Assembly: GCF_008122205.1 (NCBI RefSeq)
Contig: NZ_PHNJ01000001.1
Coordinates: 186,001 to 250,000 of the forward strand
Source of the DNA: Natronococcus pandeyae
GTDB lineage: Archaea > Halobacteriota > Halobacteria > Halobacteriales > Natrialbaceae
Direction: 5' to 3'
DNA length: 64,000 nucleotides
Shown here: piece after piece, positions 43,928-52,415 of the stretch
Position numbering within the stretch: position 1 is the stretch's first letter
How the letters are laid out: each line of letters begins with the position of its first letter
Notes under the pieces: generated by a model
Seen by the model: the letters and a program-made list of their open reading frames with translations, nothing else
Told to the model about the DNA's origin: nothing
The model's database searches: none
Position numbers and translations under genes: made by a program

Positions 43928-44728
43928 TTATCGCCCCCGCCACTCCGGTTCGCGGTCGGTCAGAAACGCGTCGATCCCCTCCTCGGTGTCCTCGCTCATC
44001 GCGATCATCGCGATCACTTCCTTCAGGTACGCGAGCGCCGCGCCGAACTCCATTTCGCGCTGCTCGTAGTAGGCCTCCTTTCCCATCTCGATCAGGACGG
44101 GACTGTTACGCGAAAGCGTCTCGACGAGCGACTCGAGTTCTGCGTCGAACTCGTCGGCCGCCGCCACGTCGGTCACCAGCCCCATCTCGGCGGCGCGGTC
44201 GGCGGACACTTCCTCGCCCGTGAAGAGCAACTTCAGCGCGGCCTTCTCGGTCGCGGCGCGAGTGATCGGTGCCATCGCCTGCGCCGGGAACAGGCCCACG
44301 TCGACCTCGGGAGTCCCGAACACGGCGTCGTCGCTCGCGAGGACGAACTCGCAGGCGGTTGCGAGACCGAGTCCGCCCGCGAGACAGTGTCCCTCGACCG
44401 CCGCGACGGTGAGCGCGCTTGTGTCGTGTAACGCTTCGATCAGTCCGGACAGCGCCCCGAAGTTCGAGCGGTACGCCTGGGTTCCCTGTCCGATCGGAAA
44501 CTCCTGGAGGTCGCCCCCCGAACAGAACGTTCCCTCGGCCCCCCGAATCACGACGACGCGGGTCGGTCCCGCGTCGGCGGCCGCGAGGACGTCCTGCAGT
44601 CCTCGGATCACGTCCTCGTTGAGCGCGTTTCGCCGATCCGGTCTGTCGATCGTCGCGCGAACGACCAGTTCGTCGTCGCTGAGGCGGACCGCCAACTCGT
44701 CGCTCGAGAGCGCATCGTCGTCGACCAT
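43928..44728 (-). CDS. crotonase-family protein (enoyl-CoA hydratase/isomerase-like)
   Basis: A 266-residue crotonase fold. DRPDRRNALNEDVI and AEGTFCSGGDLQEF form the CoA and oxyanion regions. EGHCLAGGLGLATACEFVLA follows, where the first hydratase Glu (GGGCEL in rat) is replaced by Gly. The second Glu in FGTPEVDVGLFP is kept. This single-Glu pattern fits isomerase or other crotonase chemistry better than hydration. The start codon follows the stop of a micro-ORF directly (TAGATG). Confidence 0.88.
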   Translation of the reverse strand: MVDDDALSSDELAVRLSDDELVVRATIDRPDRRNALNEDVIRGLQDVLAAADAGPTRVVVIRGAEGTFCSGGDLQEFPIGQGTQAYRSNFGALSGLIEALHDTSALTVAAVEGHCLAGGLGLATACEFVLASDDAVFGTPEVDVGLFPAQAMAPITRAATEKAALKLLFTGEEVSADRAAEMGLVTDVAAADEFDAELESLVETLSRNSPVLIEMGKEAYYEQREMEFGAALAYLKEVIAMIAMSEDTEEGIDAFLTDREPEWRGR

Positions 44729-44830
44729 CTATCGCCCCTCCGGGTGCATTTCGTCGCCCGTCGTCCCCGTTTGCCCCTCGAGCACGGTCGAGTCGGTTCG
44801 GTCCGGTTCGTGTGGCTCACAACACTGCAT
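44729..44830 (-). CDS. 33-residue micro-ORF leading the crotonase operon
   Basis: ATG 44830 opens MQCCEPHEPDRTDSTVLEGQ and ends in a TAG that abuts the crotonase ATG. A TATA-like ACTTACG near 44863 (minus strand) predicts a transcript start within a few bases of ATG 44830, so this would be the first codon of a leaderless mRNA. It has a Cys pair at residues 3-4 and is acidic. It may be a coupled leader peptide or small subunit. No family recognised. Confidence 0.5.
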   Translation of the reverse strand: MQCCEPHEPDRTDSTVLEGQTGTTGDEMHPEGR

Positions 44831-44922
44831 GTGATTACCATTGACACACTTGGACGTAAGTGTAGTTCAAAGAACCAGTTCGCCTATGGTTCGGCGTCGT
44901 CGCTCGAGCGGGCGGAAGGACG

Positions 44923-45999
44923 TTAGCCGAGAAGCGACTCGAGCGTCGCTTCGACGGCCTCGGCGGCAGCCTCGAGCTCGGATACTCGAACGTACTCGCG
45001 TTCGGCGTGGGCAACCGGCCCCTCTTCGTCGGCGAGTAGGCCCGGCCCGAAGACGACGGTCGGCGCGTCACGTGCGAAGAACGAGGCCTCCGTCGCCGCG
45101 CCGAACGGGCGGACGTCACCGCCGCTCGCTTCTTGCAGAACCTGCACCAGCCGGTCGTCCTCGTCGGTCACGAACGGGTCGGGAAACGGCGTATCCGGAC
45201 GAATCAGGTCGACCGAGACCGACAGGTCGTCGGGGACGCGGAACTCGAGGAACGCCTCGAGATTCTCGCGGAACGAATCGCTGGTCTCCGGCGGCACGTT
45301 CCGCCGGTCGAAGGTCACTCGACAGGATTCGGGAACGCGATTCGGCGCCTCGCCGCCGGCGAGCACCGTCGGCGTCAGCTTCGGCGAGCCGAGCACCGGA
45401 TCCGGCTCCGGGCCGGCCTCGTCGTCGTAGGCGCGCAGCGCCTCGAGCACGTTGGGGAGTCCGAACACCGGGTTCCGATCGGCGGAAACGCTCGCCGCGT
45501 GGCCGGCCTCGCCCTCGAGGGTGATCGTCCCTTCGCACTGTCCGCGGGCGGCGATGCAGACGTCGAACCCGGTCGGCTCGCCGACGATGTAGCCGTCGGC
45601 GGACAGCGTCTCCTGCAGGCGTTCGGCGCCGGTCATCAGCGTCTCCTCGTCGGGGGTCAGCGCCAGCGTGACTCGGCCGTCGGTCGGCTCGACTCGGAGG
45701 AACGCGGCGAGCAGGGCGGCGAGCGGCCCCTTCGCGTCGCAGGATCCTCGGCCGTAGACGGTGTCACCGTCGCGCCGGTAGGGAACGTGCGGTGCCACGG
45801 TGTCGACGTGCGTATTCAGGACGACGTGCGTTCCGTCGTCGGTCCCGCGGCTGGCGAGGACGCTGCCGCGCTCGTCCACGGTCGGCTCGAGCCCGGCGTC
45901 TCGGAGCGTCTCGAGCACCAGTTCGCGCATCTCGGAAACGTCCTCGTGGGAGGGCGTCCCGACGGCGTCGGCGTGGAAGGTGGTGATGTCGAAACTCAT
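44923..45999 (-). CDS. dapE: M20 peptidase, probable succinyl-diaminopimelate desuccinylase
   Basis: A 358-residue zinc amidohydrolase. The metal-binding motifs are VVLNTHVDTVAPH, YGRGSCDAKGPLAALL and LTPDEETLMTGAERL, with a C-terminal His/Glu region near EEGPVAHAERE. The dimerisation domain lies in the middle (about 165-270). DapE function is inferred from length and from lysA, dapD, dapB and dapA in the same window; ArgE-type or other M20 activity remains possible. A decayed partial copy lies at 37352-37455. It is divergent from the GNAT gene. Confidence 0.85.
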   Translation of the reverse strand: MSFDITTFHADAVGTPSHEDVSEMRELVLETLRDAGLEPTVDERGSVLASRGTDDGTHVVLNTHVDTVAPHVPYRRDGDTVYGRGSCDAKGPLAALLAAFLRVEPTDGRVTLALTPDEETLMTGAERLQETLSADGYIVGEPTGFDVCIAARGQCEGTITLEGEAGHAASVSADRNPVFGLPNVLEALRAYDDEAGPEPDPVLGSPKLTPTVLAGGEAPNRVPESCRVTFDRRNVPPETSDSFRENLEAFLEFRVPDDLSVSVDLIRPDTPFPDPFVTDEDDRLVQVLQEASGGDVRPFGAATEASFFARDAPTVVFGPGLLADEEGPVAHAEREYVRVSELEAAAEAVEATLESLLG

Positions 46000-46116
46000 G
46001 GGTATTCACCGTCGTCGCAGCGACGGCTCGTCGATGTCGTTCCTTTCGAACGGCGAGTGATAAGCGCACGCATATCGGCGGTACGCTGATGGGAATGTCC
46101 CTCGAAATCGCCCTCG

Positions 46117-46620
46117 ATGGAGGTCCGCGACGCGGTCCCTGCCGACGCCGAGGCCATCCGTGAGGTCCACGTTCGTTCGATCAGGGGACTCGGGACGGAC
46201 GCCTACACGACGGAGCAGGTCGACGCGTGGGCGGCCGGCTGTGAGTCGGCCGATTACGAGCGTGCGATCCGGGACCTCGAGTTTCTCGTCGCCGAGCGCG
46301 ACGGCGCCGTCGTCGGCTTCGGTTCGCTCGCGCCGGAACCGCCCGGCAGATACGAGGCCGACGTCGACGCCGAGATCACCGGCCTCTACGTCGACCCGTC
46401 GGTCGCTCGGCAGGGCGTCGGCTCCGCGATCTACGACGAACTCGAGCGCCGAGCCCGTCGGTCCGGCGTCGAAACGCTCGGGCTGTCGGCGTCGCGAAAT
46501 GCCGTCCCGTTCTACGAGGCGCGGGGCTACGAACGCGTTCGGGAGTTCGAACACGAGTTCTCGGGTGAGGAATCGACGGGCGTGACCGGGACGGTCGTCG
46601 AGATGGAGCGGGAGCTGTGA
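46117..46620 (+). CDS. GNAT-family N-acetyltransferase
   Basis: A 167-residue acetyltransferase. The acetyl-CoA-binding motif A is ITGLYVDPSVARQGVGSAIY, followed by the motif B region NAVPFYEARGYERVREFEH. The N-terminus DAVPADAEAIREVHVRSIRG is typical. The acceptor is unknown. It lies between the dapE-like and SPW genes, where other haloarchaea commonly carry dapF. Confidence 0.88.
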   Translation: MEVRDAVPADAEAIREVHVRSIRGLGTDAYTTEQVDAWAAGCESADYERAIRDLEFLVAERDGAVVGFGSLAPEPPGRYEADVDAEITGLYVDPSVARQGVGSAIYDELERRARRSGVETLGLSASRNAVPFYEARGYERVREFEHEFSGEESTGVTGTVVEMEREL

Positions 46621-46637
46621 GCCGAAATCGCGTTTTA

Positions 46638-47060
46638 TTAATCCCCGCCCGTGCCAGTCGTCGCCGTCGTTCCGAGCTGCCAGCTGCCGTAGACGCTGAC
46701 GGCGCCCAGCAGCGCGACGAGCGCGCCCGCGACGATGTTACTCCAGAACAGGAGATCGATCGAGGGCGGGAACGCCATCGTCTGCTCGAAGACGAACGGC
46801 GCAGCAGCGGTCCACAACCCCAGTGGAACGATCAGTAGCGGCGCGGCGAGCGGCGGGAGCCGTCCACCTGCTGGACGGGCCGCGGTGTAGGCGGCGAGGG
46901 TGGCGATCACGGCGCCGACGATGACGTTGTTCGTGACGATCCAGCCGAATCCCGTAAAGAAGACGCCTGACCAGAAGATCCAGGTGCCGAGTACGGCGGC
47001 GAGTCCGGCCAGGCGCGGGACGAGGACTTCCGTGTCTCGAGCCGACGGGCGGTCGCTCAT
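46638..47060 (-). CDS. SPW-repeat membrane protein
   Basis: A 140-residue protein with four helices (about 17-35, 42-61, 69-88 and 103-125). It has the two SPW-type halves: LGTWIFWSGVFFTGFGWIVT with NNVIVG, and GLWTAAAPFVF with LLFWSNIVAGALVALL. SPW proteins are small membrane proteins of unknown role. It converges on the GNAT gene, 17 bp apart. Confidence 0.85.
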   Translation of the reverse strand: MSDRPSARDTEVLVPRLAGLAAVLGTWIFWSGVFFTGFGWIVTNNVIVGAVIATLAAYTAARPAGGRLPPLAAPLLIVPLGLWTAAAPFVFEQTMAFPPSIDLLFWSNIVAGALVALLGAVSVYGSWQLGTTATTGTGGD

Positions 47061-47140
47061 ACCCGGCTCTACGGGAGCCAGCCGTCTAAAGGTATCACGC
47101 GGTCGTTCTCGGACCCGTGACCGTCAGCATGGCCGAGCGG

Positions 47141-48376
47141 TCACTGCTCGACGCGGGTCACGTCCTCGAGCGTCTCGCGTCGCCGGGCGACGCGGGCCTC
47201 GCCGTCCTCGAGTGCTACTTCGGCGGGTCGAGGCTGGGAGTGGAACTGGCTGGCCAGTTCGTAGCCGTAGGAGCCGGCGTTGCCGATGGCGACGATATCG
47301 CCGCGTTCGGGCCGGGCGACGGGCCGATCGTGGGCGAAGACGTCCGCGCTGGTACAGACCGGGCCGCCGACGGTGACCGGATGCGGGTCGCGGTCCGGCG
47401 CACTGACGTTCAGCATGGGATGATAGGAGCCGAACATCGCCGGCCGGATGAGCGTCGCCAGGCTGGCGTCGATGCCGACGACCGTCGTGTCCGGAGCCTC
47501 CTTGATCGTGTTGACCTCGCTCAGGATGAGCCCCGCATCGGCGACGACGTACCGGCCGGGCTCGAGTTTGAGCGTCGCGTCGAGGTCACCGACCGCGTCG
47601 CGGACCATCTCCGACGTACGCTCGAGGTCCAGCGGTTCCTCGTCCTCGCGGTAGGGCACGCCGTAGCCGCCGCCGACGTCGACGAACTCGAGGTCCGCGT
47701 CGCCGACGCGGCGGGCCATCTCGCCGACTCGTTCGATCGCCCGGCAGTGGTCCTCGAGCCCCTCGGTCAGCACCCCGCTGCCGGCGTGGGCGTGAAGCCC
47801 GACGAGGTCGAACCCCTCGCGGACCTGGTCCGCGACTTCGGGCACCTGTTCGTAGGGAATGCCGAACTTCGCGTCGGCGCCGGTAGCGACCTTCTCGTGG
47901 TGGCCCGTCCCGATGCCGGGGTTGATGCGGATCGCGATCCGGCCGTCGTACCCCCGCTCGGCGAGGCGCTCGAGCGTGTCGGACGCACCGATCGTGATCG
48001 TTAGTCCGGGCGCCTCGGCGGCGAGGTCGACGGCGTAGTCCAGATCGTGATCCGGCGGGTTGACGGCGGTGTACTGCAGCGTGTTCGGGTCCGCGCCGGC
48101 GTCGATCGAGCGCTGGAGTTCGCCCCAGGCCGCACACTCGATGTCGGCGCCGGCCTCGAGGACGGCCTCGAGGACCGCCTTGCCCGTGTGGGCCTTCGCG
48201 GCGTACATGACGTCGGCGTCGGGGAACTCGGCGGCGAAACGGGTGTAGTTCTCCTTCACGCGGTCGAGATCCATCACGTACAGCGGCGTGTCGTGCTCGT
48301 CGGCGAGGGACTCGAGTCGCTCGTGGTCCCAGTCGGCAAGCCGGCGAACCGCCGGCGAGTCGGCGAGGTCGGTCAT
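47141..48376 (-). CDS. lysA: diaminopimelate decarboxylase
   Basis: A 411-residue PLP enzyme for the last step of lysine synthesis. The PLP Lys is Lys61 in MYAAKAHTGKAVLEA. Other motifs are HAHAGSGVL, DVGGGYGVPY, EPGRYVVADAGLIL, GGPVCTSADVFAHD and NAGSYGYELAS. The start is ATG 48376 (MTDLADSPA). The upstream gap carries repeats, and downstream genes are unrelated, so it stands apart from dapABD. Confidence 0.94.
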   Translation of the reverse strand: MTDLADSPAVRRLADWDHERLESLADEHDTPLYVMDLDRVKENYTRFAAEFPDADVMYAAKAHTGKAVLEAVLEAGADIECAAWGELQRSIDAGADPNTLQYTAVNPPDHDLDYAVDLAAEAPGLTITIGASDTLERLAERGYDGRIAIRINPGIGTGHHEKVATGADAKFGIPYEQVPEVADQVREGFDLVGLHAHAGSGVLTEGLEDHCRAIERVGEMARRVGDADLEFVDVGGGYGVPYREDEEPLDLERTSEMVRDAVGDLDATLKLEPGRYVVADAGLILSEVNTIKEAPDTTVVGIDASLATLIRPAMFGSYHPMLNVSAPDRDPHPVTVGGPVCTSADVFAHDRPVARPERGDIVAIGNAGSYGYELASQFHSQPRPAEVALEDGEARVARRRETLEDVTRVEQ

Positions 48377-49024
48377 GTTCGCCTCGAGTGACCGCGACAA
48401 GACAAGGGTTTGGGTTTGGCATCCGCTCTCTGGATCGGTCGCGAAGCATCTCGGTTGCTGACGAGTTCAGAACGGTGCCGGAAGGACGGCTTCGGTATCG
48501 GATTTCGTCGTGACACTCGCGTTACGGACGGCGTCTGCCTCGTCCAGACGACCTCATCTCAGCGGTGGCGCGCGCTGACCGACGGTGAACGGAGCGTGAG
48601 CCGTCGGTCGATGCCGTGCGAGGGATGAGTGAGCGAGCCTGCGAGCGAACGAATCGGCTGGGGAGGGCGTGGAGACCCCTTGTGTCCACGAGTTGTGGAA
48701 CACCTTCTGGCTGCCTTCGAAGTAACCCAGGTCAGTTCACCCGTGTTGTCGGTAACCGAATCGCTCCGTTATCATGATTCGAGAGAAACGAATACGCACT
48801 TGTTGCTGGCAACGAGGAATCGCCACACCCTCCCCAGCCGATTCGTTCGGTCGCGTCGCTCCCTCACTCATCCCTCGCGCGACGTTGGACGACAGTTCGC
48901 CCGAGGCTCGCGGTTCCCCTCGGTCACCGCTCGCTTTCCGAGGCGCTCGCGCTACTCGCGCCTCGCTTCGCTCACTGTCGTCCAGCACGCGCCGCCGTGC
49001 ACTGGTTGATCGAGTTTCGAGTCA
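48377..49024. repeat. 648-bp gap with two inverted copies of the dispersed repeat (copies C and B)
   Basis: TCGGCTGGGGAGGGCGTGG at 48654-48672 is, with one change, the reverse complement of the CCACACCCTCCCCAGCCGA within 48819-48841. The two copies therefore face each other across about 150 bp. Copy C ends near 48540 with GGTGGCGCGCGCTG, matching the end of copy A at 10.75 kb, and copy B runs to about 49000. Both carry CTCACTCATCCCTCGC-type segments. No credible gene was seen; the promoter of lysA should lie at 48377-48430. Confidence 0.7.
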
Positions 49025-49789
49025 CTACTCCGGAAACAGCTCCTCGGTTCGCTCGATAGCATCGATTCGCTCGAGTTCGTCCGACTCGAGGTCGAGCTCC
49101 AGCGCCTCGAGGTTCGCCTCCAGATGTTCGCGGCTGCTCGATTTCGGAATCGTCACGACGCCGTCTTTCGCGGCCAGCCACGCGAGGCAGACCGCTTCCG
49201 GCGTCGTCTCGTGGCTCTCGGCGACGGCGACGACCGCGTCGATCTCGCCGGCGCGGCCGTTGGCGAGCGGCGAGTAGGCCACCAGCGGATAGCCGTGTTC
49301 GCGTGCGTGCGCGAGGAGATCCTTGGGCTGGAACAGCGGGTGGTACTCGACCTGGTGGGCCGCGATCGGTTCCTCGAGGACATCCTGCGCGGTTTCGAGT
49401 TCGGGTACCGAAAAGTTGCTCACTCCGACGCCGCCGATTGTGCCTTCGTCGGACAGTTCGTCGAACGCCGGCAGCGTCCGTTCGGGGTCGTACGTCTCGA
49501 TCGGTCGGTGGACGTACAGCAGGTCGACACGATCGAGTCCCAGTCGCTCGAGGCTCTCCTCGGTCGTTCGGTGGACGTCTTCGGGCGCGAGGCTGTCGGC
49601 CCAAACCTTCGTCGCGACGAGGACGTCCTCGCGAGGGACGTCGCTGCGGGCCAGTCCCTCACCGACGACGGCCTCGTTCTCGTAAATTTGTGCCGTGTCG
49701 AGGTGGTCGTAGCCGAGTTCCAGGGCCGTCGCGATCGTGTCGGGATCGTCGATACCCATCGTGCCGAGACCGATCGATGGAAGCTGCAT
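49025..49789 (-). CDS. aldo/keto reductase
   Basis: A 254-residue TIM-barrel oxidoreductase using NADP(H). The tetrad is visible: Asp31 (HLDTAQ), Tyr36 (IYENE), Lys61 (ATKVW) and His94 (YVHRP). NFSVPELE, AAHQVEYHPLFQ and VTIPKSSSREHLEAN complete the family. The length is on the short side, typical of prokaryotic 2,5-diketogluconate-reductase-like members. Substrate unknown. Confidence 0.93.
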   Translation of the reverse strand: MQLPSIGLGTMGIDDPDTIATALELGYDHLDTAQIYENEAVVGEGLARSDVPREDVLVATKVWADSLAPEDVHRTTEESLERLGLDRVDLLYVHRPIETYDPERTLPAFDELSDEGTIGGVGVSNFSVPELETAQDVLEEPIAAHQVEYHPLFQPKDLLAHAREHGYPLVAYSPLANGRAGEIDAVVAVAESHETTPEAVCLAWLAAKDGVVTIPKSSSREHLEANLEALELDLESDELERIDAIERTEELFPE

Positions 49790-49921
49790 ACCGCGTGTTT
49801 TCGGTTTGGCGACAAGAACCCTCTCATCCGACCCGCGTCGAGTCGACCGCTACCCACTCGTTTATATCACTCGACTGTTTAGTACAGAAAACTTATCAAT
49901 AGTCGTAGAGAGCTGTCACGT

Positions 49922-50554
49922 ATGGCCCCCCAGTCCCCGCTCGTTTCTCCCGCTGAATACTTCGAACAGGAGCCGCACAATCCGCACACGGCGGGTCTCG
50001 TCGTCTTCATCGGCTACCTGGTCGTGTCAATCGCGATGTTCGCGTTGCTGGTGAACGTTATCTTCGGTCAGGTCGAAAACGCGCCTCCCGAATTCGACCG
50101 AGCCGTCGATCAGGCGGTGTCGGAGATCATCGTCCCGATGACATTTTTCCTGGTCCTCATCTCCGTCCTCGCGCTGCTCGTGATCGCGGCCCTCATGCAC
50201 TACCTGAGCGGCGGAAGCCGGACGGCGGGGTCGTTCGGGAACGCGGTGGCGGTCGCGGGCTGGGCGTACGCGCCGAACCTCCTCACCCTTCCGCTCTCGT
50301 ACGCCCACGCGCGCTACGAGATCCAGCAGCAGACGTTCGACGGCTCCGATCCGCAGACGCTCGAACGACAGCTCGAAATGGCACAACTGGACGGAACCGG
50401 ACTCGTTCCCTTCCTGTTGCTCGTCGTTACGGTGGGGTGGAGCGTCTACATCCTCGCGTACGGAACGGCGGCCACGCACGACGTCGACCTGAGCGACGCG
50501 CTTCTTCCGGCGGCCATCGTCGGTATCGGCGCGTTCGTCTTCGGGGTGGTGTGA
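49922..50554 (+). CDS. Yip1-family membrane protein
   Basis: A 210-residue protein with five helices. The N-terminus LVSPAEYFEQEP and the later helices (YLSGGSRTAGSFGNAVAVAG, YAPNLLTLP, WSVYILAYGTA) match the Yip1/YIF1-domain proteins of haloarchaea. Eukaryotic relatives act in vesicle traffic, but the archaeal role is unknown. It starts 132 bp after the divergent aldo/keto reductase start. A TATA-like TTTATATC is at 49860-49867. Confidence 0.85.
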   Translation: MAPQSPLVSPAEYFEQEPHNPHTAGLVVFIGYLVVSIAMFALLVNVIFGQVENAPPEFDRAVDQAVSEIIVPMTFFLVLISVLALLVIAALMHYLSGGSRTAGSFGNAVAVAGWAYAPNLLTLPLSYAHARYEIQQQTFDGSDPQTLERQLEMAQLDGTGLVPFLLLVVTVGWSVYILAYGTAATHDVDLSDALLPAAIVGIGAFVFGVV

Positions 50555-50606
50555 GCGATTCGCGTTCGAGTTCCGTTTCTCGCGGGAAACGGAACCCGCA
50601 GCGCGC

Positions 50607-52190
50607 TCACGGGGGATGATCGTCTACGGCCGGCAGCGTAAACGAGAAGCTCGAGCCCTCGCCAGGTTCGGAGTCGACCCAGATCTCGCCGCCGTGGTGT
50701 TCGACGACGCGTTCACAGAGGGCGAGCCCGATCCCCGTTCCGCCGTGTTCGTCGTTCGTGTGCAGGCGCTCGAACACCTGAAAAATGCGATCGGCGTCGT
50801 CCGGTTCGATGCCGACCCCCTCGTCGCAAACGGTGAGTTTCCACGCCGGTCCATCGCGCTCGGCCGAGATGTGTACCGTCGGTTCGTCGGTGCGGGTGTA
50901 CTCGATAGCGTTGTCCAGCAGATTCTGGAACACCTGCCGTAACTGCTCCTCGTCACCTTCGACTCGAGGCAGCGAGTCCGCAGAGACCTCTGCGTTGTGT
51001 TCCTCGATTTTCAACTGGAGATCCGTGCGAACATCCGCGAGGACGGCGTCCAGGTCGACCGGCTCGAGCGTCCTCTCGCCAGTATCAATTCGGGAGTAGG
51101 TGAGCAGTGCCTGGATCATGTCCCGCATTCGCTCGGCACCGTTGATCGCGAAGTCGATGTACTCCAAAACCTCGTCGTCGAGTTCGTCGTCGTACCGTCG
51201 CTCGATCAGCATGAGATAGCTCGAGACCATCCGCAGGGGCTCCTGGAGGTCGTGAGAGGTGGCGTAGGCGAATCTCTCCAGACGTTCGTTGGACTTCTCG
51301 AGTTTGTCGATAGCCTCCTCGAGTTGCTCCTCCCGTTCGTTCTGCTCGGTGATGTCCTGAACCATCCCGATTGCACGAACTGGCTCCCCCTCGATGTTGT
51401 AGTAGAACTCTCCCTGGGCGTCGATCCATCGCTGTTCGCCGTCGGCTCGAATGATCCGGCACTCGAACTCCCAGACACCCGTCTCGAACGCCTCTTCGAA
51501 GCGACGGGCGACGAACTCGCGGTCGTCCGGGTGAACGTGATCGAGGAAGATGTCGAAGCTCCAGTCCTCGACTCGCTCCTCGTAGCCGAAGATCCGGTCG
51601 TGTTGTGGCGAACGGACGGGGGAGTCCTCGGTCTGCAGATCGAGTTCCCACGTCCCCAACTCGCCGGCCTCGAGCGCGAGACGCAATCGCTCCTCGCTCT
51701 GTCGCAGGCCGTCCGTCAACTCGAACTGTCCGGCGGCGGACTCGCGGTTCTGTTCGCGTTCGTCGAACGTCGTTCGTTTCCGGCCGAGAATCTCACGAAC
51801 CGTTCCGACGGAACCCTGCAGGGAATCGTCCGCTTCGAACGGGTTTACGCGAACCTCACAGAGAATTCGTTTTCCGTCGGCAGTCTGGACGGGAAACTCG
51901 AGCAGCGCGCTCTGCTCGGACGGATTTTCGTGGAGTCGGTCGATTTCGGACTCGACAGCCGACCCCTTATCGTTGAGGATTTCCGTGACGTGGGTGCCCA
52001 GAAGTTCGTCGTAGTCGTACCCCGTTATCTCGACCATGACGTCGTTGACTGCGACGAGACGGCCCTCGACGTCGAGTTGAAAGATTCCGTCGCCGATCGT
52101 GTTCAGGAGCGTTCGATACCGCTGGTGGGCCTCGTCTTCAACTGCGTCTTCCCAGAACGCCATTTCGGAACTCTCGGCCCGGTTACTCAT
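50607..52190 (-). CDS. PAS-domain sensor histidine kinase
   Basis: A 527-residue soluble kinase without membrane helices. PAS 1 covers about 20-140 (GIFQLDVEGRLVAVNDVMVE). PAS 2 plus PAC covers about 170-285, ending MVQDITEQNEREEQLEE. A coiled linker leads to the HisKA domain with the phospho-acceptor His in FAYATSHDLQEPLRM. The HATPase domain follows: DNAIEYT, DEGVGIEPDDADRIFQVF and GTGIGLALCERVVEHHGG. There is no receiver domain or response-regulator gene nearby, common for haloarchaeal kinases. Signal unknown. Confidence 0.93.
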   Translation of the reverse strand: MSNRAESSEMAFWEDAVEDEAHQRYRTLLNTIGDGIFQLDVEGRLVAVNDVMVEITGYDYDELLGTHVTEILNDKGSAVESEIDRLHENPSEQSALLEFPVQTADGKRILCEVRVNPFEADDSLQGSVGTVREILGRKRTTFDEREQNRESAAGQFELTDGLRQSEERLRLALEAGELGTWELDLQTEDSPVRSPQHDRIFGYEERVEDWSFDIFLDHVHPDDREFVARRFEEAFETGVWEFECRIIRADGEQRWIDAQGEFYYNIEGEPVRAIGMVQDITEQNEREEQLEEAIDKLEKSNERLERFAYATSHDLQEPLRMVSSYLMLIERRYDDELDDEVLEYIDFAINGAERMRDMIQALLTYSRIDTGERTLEPVDLDAVLADVRTDLQLKIEEHNAEVSADSLPRVEGDEEQLRQVFQNLLDNAIEYTRTDEPTVHISAERDGPAWKLTVCDEGVGIEPDDADRIFQVFERLHTNDEHGGTGIGLALCERVVEHHGGEIWVDSEPGEGSSFSFTLPAVDDHPP

Positions 52191-52415
52191 ACCATCGGTA
52201 GATTCCTGAATTAGATAAGCCCTTGCGTGACACCTATTTTCAGACGGTAATATTTTTACATTAGTTATTTCCAATCAATTGTCTATAATGGCTACGTACG
52301 AGCTTCGACGTAGCAGACGGTTCAGGAGGTTCCGTCCGAAAAATCGGATCTCGAGCGAACCGAATCGCGACCGGCTGAAATCACGAACTGTCGAACTATC
52401 GTACTCCGTCGAGTC

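Noticed and set aside
47141-48376. Arginine decarboxylase or carboxynorspermidine decarboxylase instead of LysA
   Set aside because: Length and motifs fit diaminopimelate decarboxylase and the dap genes are in the same window.
48737-48988. Minus-strand small ORF in the repeat region (contains ESAGEGVAIP)
   Set aside because: The same peptide appears in another repeat copy at 10.6 kb, so it reflects the repeat, not a gene.
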